This document shows, piece by piece, positions 1 to 5,496 of a stretch of 11,677 nucleotides of DNA (position 1 is its first letter; each line of letters opens with the position of its first letter). The stretch is taken from assembly GCA_021647145.1 (NCBI GenBank), contig JAKIVF010000105.1, positions 1 to 11,677 on the forward strand, given 5' to 3'. The notes below the pieces were generated by a model. That model was not told the DNA's origin and did no database searches. It saw only the letters and a list, made by a program, of their open reading frames with translations. This DNA comes from Methylococcaceae bacterium (GTDB taxonomy: Bacteria; Pseudomonadota; Gammaproteobacteria; Methylococcales; Methylomonadaceae). A program made the translations under genes and the position numbers.

Positions 1-117
1 ATGAATTTGATGCGGTGGAGTAAAAAAGGACTAACGAATTTTCAAGCTAGCATTGAAAAATTTATTGATTCACCTGATGCTTTAGTTTCTATGTTAAAGA
101 AAGTGAATTTTTTATGA
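1..117 (+). CDS. 3' end of an unrecognised protein (partial, cut by window edge)
   Basis: The frame is open from base 1 to a TGA at 115-117 and reads as 38 residues ending in SMLKKVNFL. The peptide has a plausible amphipathic C-terminal composition (SIEKFIDSPDALVSMLKK). The ATG at base 1 is probably an internal methionine or a coincidence of where the window was cut, because no upstream sequence is available to judge a start or ribosome binding site. The stop overlaps the stop of the convergent nitroreductase by a few bases, a tight tail-to-tail arrangement with no room for a terminator. I do not recognise the family, so no function is given. Confidence 0.45.
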   Translation: MNLMRWSKKGLTNFQASIEKFIDSPDALVSMLKKVNFL

Positions 118-759
118 GAAAGTTGTGACCCTAGGTGTACGGTAACTATTAACAATAGCTTCTTTATCCTCATATCCTAGCGCCATACCACATACTAACA
201 ATGAATCATTGGGATAAGCTAAAGCAGGTTTGATGATATGCGGATAATTTGATAATGAGGCAAGTGGACAGCTAGCTAAACCATGCTCAACAGCACTTAA
301 CATCACTGATTGTAAAAACATTCCATAATCCAAAAAGGAACCTGTTTTCATTACACTATCCAAAAAAAACAGTAACATAACTGGTGCGCCAAAGGCACGA
401 TAATTAGCCGCCCACTGGTCTAACTGAAGTTGCTTATCTCCACGTGCAATACCTAACGCGGAGTACAGTTGCAAGCCACAAGCTTTACGGCGTGATTTAT
501 AAGGTTCTTGCCATTTTTCTGGGTAATAAGGATAATCCGCTTTGCCTTTATCACCAGAACGAAAGGCATTTTCGATTTGTTCTTGCAGTGCCTGCTTTTT
601 ATCTCCTGTTACAACAGCGACTTGCCATGGCTGAGTATTAACACCAGATGGAGCATGACTAGCTGCTTCAAGGATTGAATTAATTATTTTTTTATTGACC
701 TCTTTGTTTAAAAAGGCACGGACAGATTTTCGTTGTTTTAGTGCTTCTGTTACTTTCAT
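112..759 (-). CDS. Nitroreductase-family FMN-dependent oxidoreductase
   Basis: This is predicted to be a cytoplasmic homodimeric flavoprotein that uses NAD(P)H to reduce nitroaromatics, quinones or similar acceptors; the physiological substrate is unknown. From the ATG at 759 it is 215 residues, normal for the family. The N-terminal QRKSVRAF (residues 9-16) is the FMN-phosphate-binding RxSxR-type motif. APSGVNTQPW (36-45) is the flavin-contacting segment seen in NfnB/PnbA-like enzymes, and CGMALGYED near the C-terminus is the usual closing motif. The frame extends upstream to a TTG at 822, but those 21 extra residues do not resemble the family, whose members begin close to the VTEALKQRKSVR segment, so the ATG is preferred. 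Neither start has a strong Shine-Dalgarno. It lies 68 bp downstream of the PepSY-like gene on the same strand and may be cotranscribed. The family is confident; the substrate is not. Confidence 0.9.
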   Translation of the reverse strand: MKVTEALKQRKSVRAFLNKEVNKKIINSILEAASHAPSGVNTQPWQVAVVTGDKKQALQEQIENAFRSGDKGKADYPYYPEKWQEPYKSRRKACGLQLYSALGIARGDKQLQLDQWAANYRAFGAPVMLLFFLDSVMKTGSFLDYGMFLQSVMLSAVEHGLASCPLASLSNYPHIIKPALAYPNDSLLVCGMALGYEDKEAIVNSYRTPRVTTFS

Positions 760-827
760 TGTTTCAATATGTATTTTATCGTTCCCATACCCTGCATATA
801 TAACAATTGTAGTGTGTGACAATATTG

Positions 828-1295
828 TTAATCTAATTCTTTAAGCAAAATCTTTCCTTCTGACGTCAATTCTATTTCCCATTCTTGGCCATCCCCGACA
901 ACATCTACTTCATACTCAACACGCCCATCGGGAGCTTCAATTTTTTCTGCTTTTTCAATTTCAAGCTGTTTAAAGGTTTTCTCAAGTGTCTTTATAATAG
1001 CTTTAGGCAATTCTGAAAGTGGAATTTCTATTTCTTCGCCAAAACTTTCTCCGTTCGATGTAAATAATGTTTCAAATTTCACACCATTGACTCTATATTT
1101 AACCTCATAAAGTAGCTCTCCAAAATGGACTTCCTTGTCAATTTCTATGAGTTTTGCTTCAGGGTGTTCTTTTTTTATCATTTTAACCACGGCTTCAGGA
1201 ACTTCAGAATGGGGAATTTTTTTTGCTACTACTGAAGACACAGGTAAAACAAATGCTCCAATTATTGATGCTAAAATTATCTTTTTTGTATTCAT
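828..1295 (-). CDS. Exported PepSY-like duplicated-domain protein
   Basis: This is a 155-residue protein with a clear Sec signal peptide (MNTKK, then a hydrophobic run to about residue 22, likely cleaved after VVA at 22-24), so it should be periplasmic. The mature part is two copies of one module. Copy 1 spans about residues 27-88 (IPHSEVPEAVVK ... YEV ... TSNGE) and copy 2 about 91-154 (IPLSELPKAIIK ... YEV ... TSEGK). The helix followed by beta hairpin pattern matches PepSY-like (DUF2874, beta-lactamase-inhibitor-like) domains. These small exported domains are thought to bind ligands or inhibit enzymes, and no catalytic residues are visible. The composition is rich in Lys and Glu and lacks Cys. 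The ATG is supported by AAGAGGAAAG immediately upstream. The ligand is unknown. A possible -10 (TAGAAT, reverse strand, 1334-1339) lies about 40 bp upstream, but without a convincing -35. Confidence 0.8.
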   Translation of the reverse strand: MNTKKIILASIIGAFVLPVSSVVAKKIPHSEVPEAVVKMIKKEHPEAKLIEIDKEVHFGELLYEVKYRVNGVKFETLFTSNGESFGEEIEIPLSELPKAIIKTLEKTFKQLEIEKAEKIEAPDGRVEYEVDVVGDGQEWEIELTSEGKILLKELD

Positions 1296-1611
1296 GGCTT
1301 TCCTCTTTTATTTATTTATCATAAAACTTAGGTATTCTACTTTTAACACAGAACTTATTATTGATACTCAAGGGGTAGAAGTAAGTATGTAGTCGACATA
1401 GTTTTTCCATAATGCAGAAGATTGGTTAAAAAGGCCAATAAGGATTGGGATGTTGTTAAACCTCTACTTCTTTGGGTGTATTTTTGATAATAAAATGGTG
1501 AAATAGATATGCAGCAAACTGCATATCTATTTCTATAGCAAATCTATCAATGCAAATACCGCTCAATAGAAACCCTTACCCGAGACTAAGTGAGGCATAA
1601 ATTAAGATTAT
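1296..1611. other. Intergenic region of 316 bp with an inverted repeat
   Basis: This gap lies upstream of the PepSY-like gene and downstream of the SoxYZ-like gene, both on the minus strand. It must therefore hold the end of one transcript and the start of the next unless they are cotranscribed. The only strong structure is the perfect inverted repeat at 1500-1533. Short open stretches on the plus strand around 1402-1500 (for example one ending in KDWDVVKPLLLWVYF in one frame) have no start or ribosome binding site and were not accepted as a gene. Confidence 0.5.
1500..1533. repeat. Perfect 15-bp-arm inverted repeat, 4-nt loop
   Basis: Bases 1500-1514 and 1519-1533 are exact reverse complements (GAAATAGATATGCAG and its mate) separated by CAAA. 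A transcript from either strand would form a strong, AT-rich hairpin. It lies about 80 bp beyond the stop of the SoxYZ-like gene, so it could be that transcript's terminator or a 3'-end stabilising stem. However, neither side carries a clean run of T after the stem, which argues against a simple intrinsic terminator. It could also be an operator for the PepSY-like gene, though it sits 205 bp upstream of that start, or a remnant of a small mobile repeat. Confidence 0.75.
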
Positions 1612-2445
1612 TTATGGGTTCACTATATAACTCGTAGAATAACTTTTTCCTGAGGTACACATATCTCTACGTGTAGGCGATTCACAAGAAGTATCGCTAA
1701 ACTCAGCCTTCAACTCACCTTTTTTATTCGGTACAAAGTAAAACCTGAAATTAGGGTCAGCACTGATTGCAATATCAATTTTTGCAGTTAATACTGGCTT
1801 ACCGTCAAAAGTGACTTTGACTTTATCAACAAAATGAGACTTTCTAATAAAGCGTGTAACCTGATCCATTTGCATACCAGTAATATTTGGATGGCTAATT
1901 AATAACTGAGTTAATGCTGGCTCACCTTCTTTAATGCCTTTATCCATTTTGAATTTCATTTTCCCCAAACGTTTCATTGCTGTATCTAGGTCAGCACCAA
2001 TAGGAGCAGAACAACCACCACTGGCTTTGACAAACTTTTTAGTCATATAAAATTTTCCGTCATTCATTTCTGCAACGGCCCTAATATAACTATAGCTATT
2101 AACACGTACTCGCATTGCTAAATCAGCCCTTCCAGTTTCCGGGGTAAATTCAAATTCACCGACAAAAGGAAAGGGGTTTTTATCTACAAAAACTGTCAGT
2201 TTTTTGATATATCTATCTTTCGTTTGCTTAATCTTACTTCTGATTTTTACTGGAACCAAGGCTGGATCTTCTGCACGATAAGGAGCTTCAATTTCTATGA
2301 CATTATCAGATTCTTCGATTATTATTCCTGAGAAATACTGACTTTTTAATACGTTATTCCAATTCGTTTCATCTTTGGCAGCCATTGCTAACAAAGGCAA
2401 CATAATTAAAGTAATAAAACCAACTTTTAAAAATTTTTTTTTCAT
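1612..2445 (-). CDS. Quinoprotein-dehydrogenase-associated SoxYZ-like carrier protein
   Basis: This 277-residue exported protein has a signal peptide (MKKKFLKVGF, then a hydrophobic stretch, cleavage near LAMAA at residues 19-23). Residues about 25-155 are a SoxY-like immunoglobulin-type domain and about 172-252 a SoxZ-like domain (LLISHPNITGMQMDQVTRFI, then VKVTFDGKPVL and FRFYFVPNKKGEL). This is the fused SoxYZ arrangement known from quinoprotein dehydrogenase gene neighbourhoods. In sulfur oxidation SoxYZ carries substrates on a cysteine. Here the candidate carrier cysteine is Cys145 in ASGGCSAP, located internally before the SoxZ part rather than at a free C-terminal GGCGG tail. A C-terminal extension holds two more cysteines (Cys254, Cys263). 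The ATG has AGAGG five bases upstream. The gene lies 23 bp after the metallohydrolase, almost certainly in one operon. Its role in the quinoprotein relay is inferred by family; the cargo is unknown. Confidence 0.88.
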   Translation of the reverse strand: MKKKFLKVGFITLIMLPLLAMAAKDETNWNNVLKSQYFSGIIIEESDNVIEIEAPYRAEDPALVPVKIRSKIKQTKDRYIKKLTVFVDKNPFPFVGEFEFTPETGRADLAMRVRVNSYSYIRAVAEMNDGKFYMTKKFVKASGGCSAPIGADLDTAMKRLGKMKFKMDKGIKEGEPALTQLLISHPNITGMQMDQVTRFIRKSHFVDKVKVTFDGKPVLTAKIDIAISADPNFRFYFVPNKKGELKAEFSDTSCESPTRRDMCTSGKSYSTSYIVNP

Positions 2446-2468
2446 TTTTGCCTCTAATATAATTTATG

Positions 2469-3383
2469 TTAATCTTCCCATTCGAGCTCAGCAAAAGCAG
2501 CAGTCACATTTTTTTTATGGAATTGGTCAAAAAGCTTCCATTTTTTTCTTTCAGAATAGCCAACTTTTTTTATAGCTTCTTCTAAAAATTTTCCCTGTTT
2601 AATCATTTCTCTAATTTCCGTGAGTAATATTTGCAAATATTTTTTTTCAAGTTTTAAACTTTTTGGCCAATCTGTAACAACGGGTCCATGTCCAGGGATA
2701 ACAATTTTATAAGTTTTTTTCTCCAACTTGTTTAGCTCTGTAAGCCAGCCTAAAAGGCTGCCATCAATCACCGGCAAATGTTCTAAAAATAACAAGTCAG
2801 ACATCCATAAAGTCTGTGTCTTTCGATCAAAAACGGTTATATCATTATCTGTATGTGCAGTTGGGTGTGCATTAATCGTAAGTTTTCTTCCACCTAAATC
2901 AATTGTTAACTTCTTTTTAACAGGTATATCAGGGGGAATAATATTTTTTTCCGTTAACTTAATATTTAATTGATCAGCCGCTTTATCTATATAATATTGT
3001 CCCCTTGTAGACATAGCTCGTGCTAATTTATTATGCCCAATAAATTTTACTTTATCGCTTTTAAAAGCAATATTTCCATAGATGTGGTCAGGGTGAACAT
3101 GGGTGTTAATAACATAACAAACGGGTTTGTCAGTAATTTTTACAATTGCTTTTTTTAATGCAAAACCTTGTTCTGGGTTGCCTCCTGTATCAATGACTGC
3201 AACACAACTACCCCCAATAATAAAACCAATGTTTGCAATGGCACCATGGTTGATTTTATTAGGCATTTCATGTTTTCCAAAATGCACATAAACTCCTTGT
3301 GCAACTTTAGTTATAGATAATGCTTTAACGGCATGTGCATTTTGGATAATCAGTAATGTACAAAGTAAAAATAAAAATCTCAA
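2469..3383 (-). CDS. Quinoprotein relay system zinc metallohydrolase (metallo-beta-lactamase fold, SoxH-like)
   Basis: This 304-residue protein is predicted to be exported to the periplasm by the signal peptide MRFLFLLCTLLIIQNAHA (cleavage after AHA). The metallo-beta-lactamase fold is shown by the HVHPDH metal motif (His95, His97, Asp99, His100) and by His177 in TAHTDND, Asp196 in MSDLLF and His232 in PGHGP. That is the full two-zinc ligand set, so the enzyme should be active. Length and organisation match the zinc metallohydrolases found with PQQ-dependent alcohol/methanol dehydrogenases and the SoxYZ-like carrier encoded just downstream. By analogy with SoxH/hydroxyacylglutathione hydrolase relatives, it may hydrolyse a thioester or related adduct on the carrier, which is inference. 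The start is TTG at 3383, chosen because the signal peptide begins there, an AAGGAGGT sits directly upstream, and no ATG occurs before Met40. It may also be named as type 2 of the two relay metallohydrolases; I am less sure of the subtype. Confidence 0.87.
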   Translation of the reverse strand: MRFLFLLCTLLIIQNAHAVKALSITKVAQGVYVHFGKHEMPNKINHGAIANIGFIIGGSCVAVIDTGGNPEQGFALKKAIVKITDKPVCYVINTHVHPDHIYGNIAFKSDKVKFIGHNKLARAMSTRGQYYIDKAADQLNIKLTEKNIIPPDIPVKKKLTIDLGGRKLTINAHPTAHTDNDITVFDRKTQTLWMSDLLFLEHLPVIDGSLLGWLTELNKLEKKTYKIVIPGHGPVVTDWPKSLKLEKKYLQILLTEIREMIKQGKFLEEAIKKVGYSERKKWKLFDQFHKKNVTAAFAELEWED

Positions 3384-3386
3384 AAG

Positions 3387-3394
3387 ACCTCCTT
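3387..3394 (-). promoter_or_regulatory. Perfect Shine-Dalgarno for the TTG-started metallohydrolase
   Basis: The reverse strand reads AAGGAGGT, a full anti-16S match, followed by CTT and then the TTG start at 3383. The gap between GGAGG and the start is only four bases, shorter than usual. The strength of the match is what decides the TTG as the start, since no ATG lies near. Confidence 0.8.
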
Positions 3395-3591
3395 CCCACT
3401 GTTTAAAAGAATCATTGAATCAATTGTTTTCGAGTCAATATTTAAAAATTTATCAAAACGATTACTTGCTTTTTATGTTATTTTTCAAAGAAATAGAAAG
3501 TTAACTATATTTAGACTTAAATAGTTTTATTATATTTTTTTCCCACATAAAATAAGCCCTCTATATATCACAAAAATAACAGCACCAAGTG

Positions 3592-3597
3592 TATAAT
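3592..3597 (+). promoter_or_regulatory. Candidate -10 element for the formate dehydrogenase operon
   Basis: TATAAT is an exact sigma-70 -10 hexamer on the plus strand, preceded by TG. It would give a leader of about 180 nt before fdh1B. No good -35 lies 16-18 bp upstream (the best is CACAAA or TCACAA), so it is weak evidence in such AT-rich DNA. Confidence 0.22.
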
Positions 3598-3768
3598 AAA
3601 TCGTGTATTAATATTAAATACATTAGGGTTTAATAATATCATTTAAAATGAATTAACTGTTAAATAAAGATGCCTTGATAAAAGTGTCTTAACTACGGTA
3701 AAGTTCACATTAATTTTCATTAGCTATTGTTCTAACTAAAATACTGACAATACCAACAAAACTAACTT

Positions 3769-3774
3769 GAGGAA
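3769..3774 (+). promoter_or_regulatory. Ribosome binding site deciding the GTG start of fdh1B
   Basis: GAGGAA ends seven bases before the GTG at 3781. It supports GTG as the true start; the next in-frame ATG is far inside the NuoE-like domain. Confidence 0.75.
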
Positions 3775-3780
3775 ACACAA

Positions 3781-5472
3781 GTGGCAGTCATAAAGATATC
3801 CCCTGATCAGATTTCTAGAAAAAAAAGACGTGGACCTAAAGGACATTCCGTTGATCTTTCTGCCTTGGAAGATATAAAGACTCTGCTCAGTGATGAATCT
3901 CGACAGAGAGACTTATTAATTGAGCATTTACATAAAATTCAAGACCATTATCAGCATATCTCGTCAAAACATCTTGTCGCATTAGCGCATGAAATGAACC
4001 TTTCCACCGCAGAAGTCTACGAAGTCGCTTCTTTCTATCATCATTTTGATGTAGTTAAAGACGGACAAACTCCCCCACCTCCTCTTACTGTTCGTGTCTG
4101 TGAATCTCTTACTTGCGATATGTCTGGTGCACATGACCTGATTGGCGCACTAGAGAGTGGACTTAGTGATCAAGTAAGAGTTCAAAAAGTACCTTGTGTT
4201 GGACGATGCCAGCATGCACCTGTGGCTGTTGTAGGTCAAAACCCGATTCATCAAGCAACCCCTGAATCAGTCACTATTGCAGTTAAAAATTTAGATGTTA
4301 AAGAAAAAACAACGAACTATATCAGTTTAGAAAAATACCGAGCCGATGGTGGATACCAAACACTTAAAAATGTGCTTGAAGGCAATATAGAAACTGAATC
4401 CATTATGATGAAAATGGAGGATTCAGGTTTACGAGGCTTAGGTGGTGCGGGGTTTCCAGCAGGCAAAAAATGGCGTATTGTTAATAGCTTTGCTGCTCCT
4501 CGTTTAATGGCCGTCAATATTGATGAAGGCGAGCCCGGTACATTTAAAGATCGGCATTATTTAGAAATTGACCCGCACAGATTTTTAGAAGGAATGATAA
4601 TTGCTGCATTAACAGTAGGCTGTGATGCTATCTATGTTTATTTACGTGATGAATATGCGGGTTGCAGAGATATTTTAACCAAAGAAATTGCTAACTTACA
4701 AAATAACCCACCTTCTGACTCGGTTAAATTACCCCCAATTTACCTTCGACGAGGGGCTGGCGCATATATTTGTGGTGAAGAATCAGCCATGGTTGAATCT
4801 ATTGAAGGTAAACGCGGCATGCCTCGTTTAAGACCTCCTTATCTTGCCGGAGTTGGATTATTTGGTCGCCCAACCTTAGAACACAATATGGAATCAGTCT
4901 ACTGGGTTAGAGATATTATTGAAAAAGGGCCTGATTGGTTTTCTTCACATGGTCGACATGATCGTAATGGTTTACGCTCTTTCTCTATCTCTGGCCGTGT
5001 TAATAAACCAGGTGTGCATTTAGCACCAGCCGGCATCACCATGCGTGAACTAATAGACGAATATTGTGAAGGCATGCAAGAAGGCCATGAATTTTACGGT
5101 TATTTTCCCGGTGGGGCGTCTGGCGGCATATTACCTGAATCTATGGCAGATATACCGATGGATTTTGATACTTTAAATGAATATGGATGTTTTATTGGTT
5201 CTGCTGCTGTTGTTGTTTTTTCTAATCAAGATAGCGCGAAAAAACTGGCTCTTAATGCGATGAAATTCTTTGAAGAAGAGTCTTGTGGGCAATGCACACC
5301 ATGTCGAGTGGGGACTGCCAAGGCCGCCACTTTAATGGAAGAAAAAGACTGGGATACAGATTTATTAGAAGAACTCTCCTCAGTTATGGTCGATGCCTCT
5401 ATTTGTGGTTTAGGGCAAGCTGCTCCGAACCCGATGCGCTGTATCATCAAATATTTCCCAGACGAACTATAA
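3781..5472 (+). CDS. fdh1B: NAD-dependent formate dehydrogenase beta subunit (fused NuoE/NuoF-like)
   Basis: This 563-residue cytoplasmic diaphorase subunit passes electrons from the formate-oxidising alpha subunit to NAD+. The N-terminal third (about 30-165) is NuoE-like, with a [2Fe-2S] site Cys107, Cys112, Cys139, Cys143 (CESLTC and CVGRC). The rest is NuoF-like. It has RGLGGAGFPAGKKW (218-231) and NIDEGEPGTFKD (246-257) for FMN/NADH binding and RGAGAYICGEESA (324-336) as the glycine-rich nucleotide loop. A C-terminal [4Fe-4S] site is formed by Cys502, Cys505, Cys508 (CGQCTPC) and Cys542 (ICGLGQ). This fusion, at about 61 kDa, matches the beta subunit of Methylobacterium extorquens FDH1, unlike the separate FdsG and FdsB of FdsABG enzymes. 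The start is GTG with GAGGAA upstream. It is first in the operon, 24 bp before the alpha-subunit gene. All cofactor ligands are intact, so it should be functional. Confidence 0.93.
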   Translation: MAVIKISPDQISRKKRRGPKGHSVDLSALEDIKTLLSDESRQRDLLIEHLHKIQDHYQHISSKHLVALAHEMNLSTAEVYEVASFYHHFDVVKDGQTPPPPLTVRVCESLTCDMSGAHDLIGALESGLSDQVRVQKVPCVGRCQHAPVAVVGQNPIHQATPESVTIAVKNLDVKEKTTNYISLEKYRADGGYQTLKNVLEGNIETESIMMKMEDSGLRGLGGAGFPAGKKWRIVNSFAAPRLMAVNIDEGEPGTFKDRHYLEIDPHRFLEGMIIAALTVGCDAIYVYLRDEYAGCRDILTKEIANLQNNPPSDSVKLPPIYLRRGAGAYICGEESAMVESIEGKRGMPRLRPPYLAGVGLFGRPTLEHNMESVYWVRDIIEKGPDWFSSHGRHDRNGLRSFSISGRVNKPGVHLAPAGITMRELIDEYCEGMQEGHEFYGYFPGGASGGILPESMADIPMDFDTLNEYGCFIGSAAVVVFSNQDSAKKLALNAMKFFEEESCGQCTPCRVGTAKAATLMEEKDWDTDLLEELSSVMVDASICGLGQAAPNPMRCIIKYFPDEL

Positions 5473-5484
5473 CCCCGTTAATTG

Positions 5485-5490
5485 AAGAGA
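5485..5490 (+). promoter_or_regulatory. Ribosome binding site placing the fdh1A start at 5497
   Basis: AAGAGA lies six bases before ATG at 5497. The longer frame begins with a TTG at 5482 that overlaps this site's upstream edge and has no Shine-Dalgarno of its own, so the ATG is preferred. Confidence 0.6.
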
Positions 5491-5496
5491 AAAATT

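Larger units (their letters stand above)
3384..3780. other. Divergent AT-rich intergenic region (397 bp)
   Basis: This region separates the leftward metallohydrolase-SoxYZ pair from the rightward formate dehydrogenase operon and so should hold promoters for both. It is very AT-rich with stop codons in all frames, and I see no gene. Notable items are a consensus TATAAT at 3592-3597; a dyad at 3604-3622 (TGTATT, 7 nt, AATACA); a second dyad at 3639-3651 (TCATTT, A, AAATGA); and an imperfect bulged hairpin at 3659-3693. No convincing paired -35/-10 with proper spacing was found in either direction, and no sigma-54 GG/GC signature was seen. An activator-dependent promoter is therefore possible. 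Confidence 0.5.

Noticed and set aside
760..822. Longer nitroreductase starting at TTG 822.
   Set aside because: The 21 extra residues are unlike the family's N-terminus and the TTG has no Shine-Dalgarno; ATG 759 fits the family length.
1135..1392. Plus-strand open frames opposite or overlapping real genes (for example opposite the PepSY-like, nitroreductase, and fdh genes).
   Set aside because: They are shadows of well-supported genes, lack ribosome binding sites and show no recognisable domains.
1402..1500. Plus-strand open stretches upstream of the PepSY-like gene reading as short plausible peptides in two frames (possible decayed gene).
   Set aside because: They have no start codon with a ribosome binding site, are under 35 codons, and I recognise no family; chance open frames of this size are expected.
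5482..5496. Longer fdh1A starting at TTG 5482.
   Set aside because: The ATG at 5497 has AAGAGA at proper distance, while the TTG has none.
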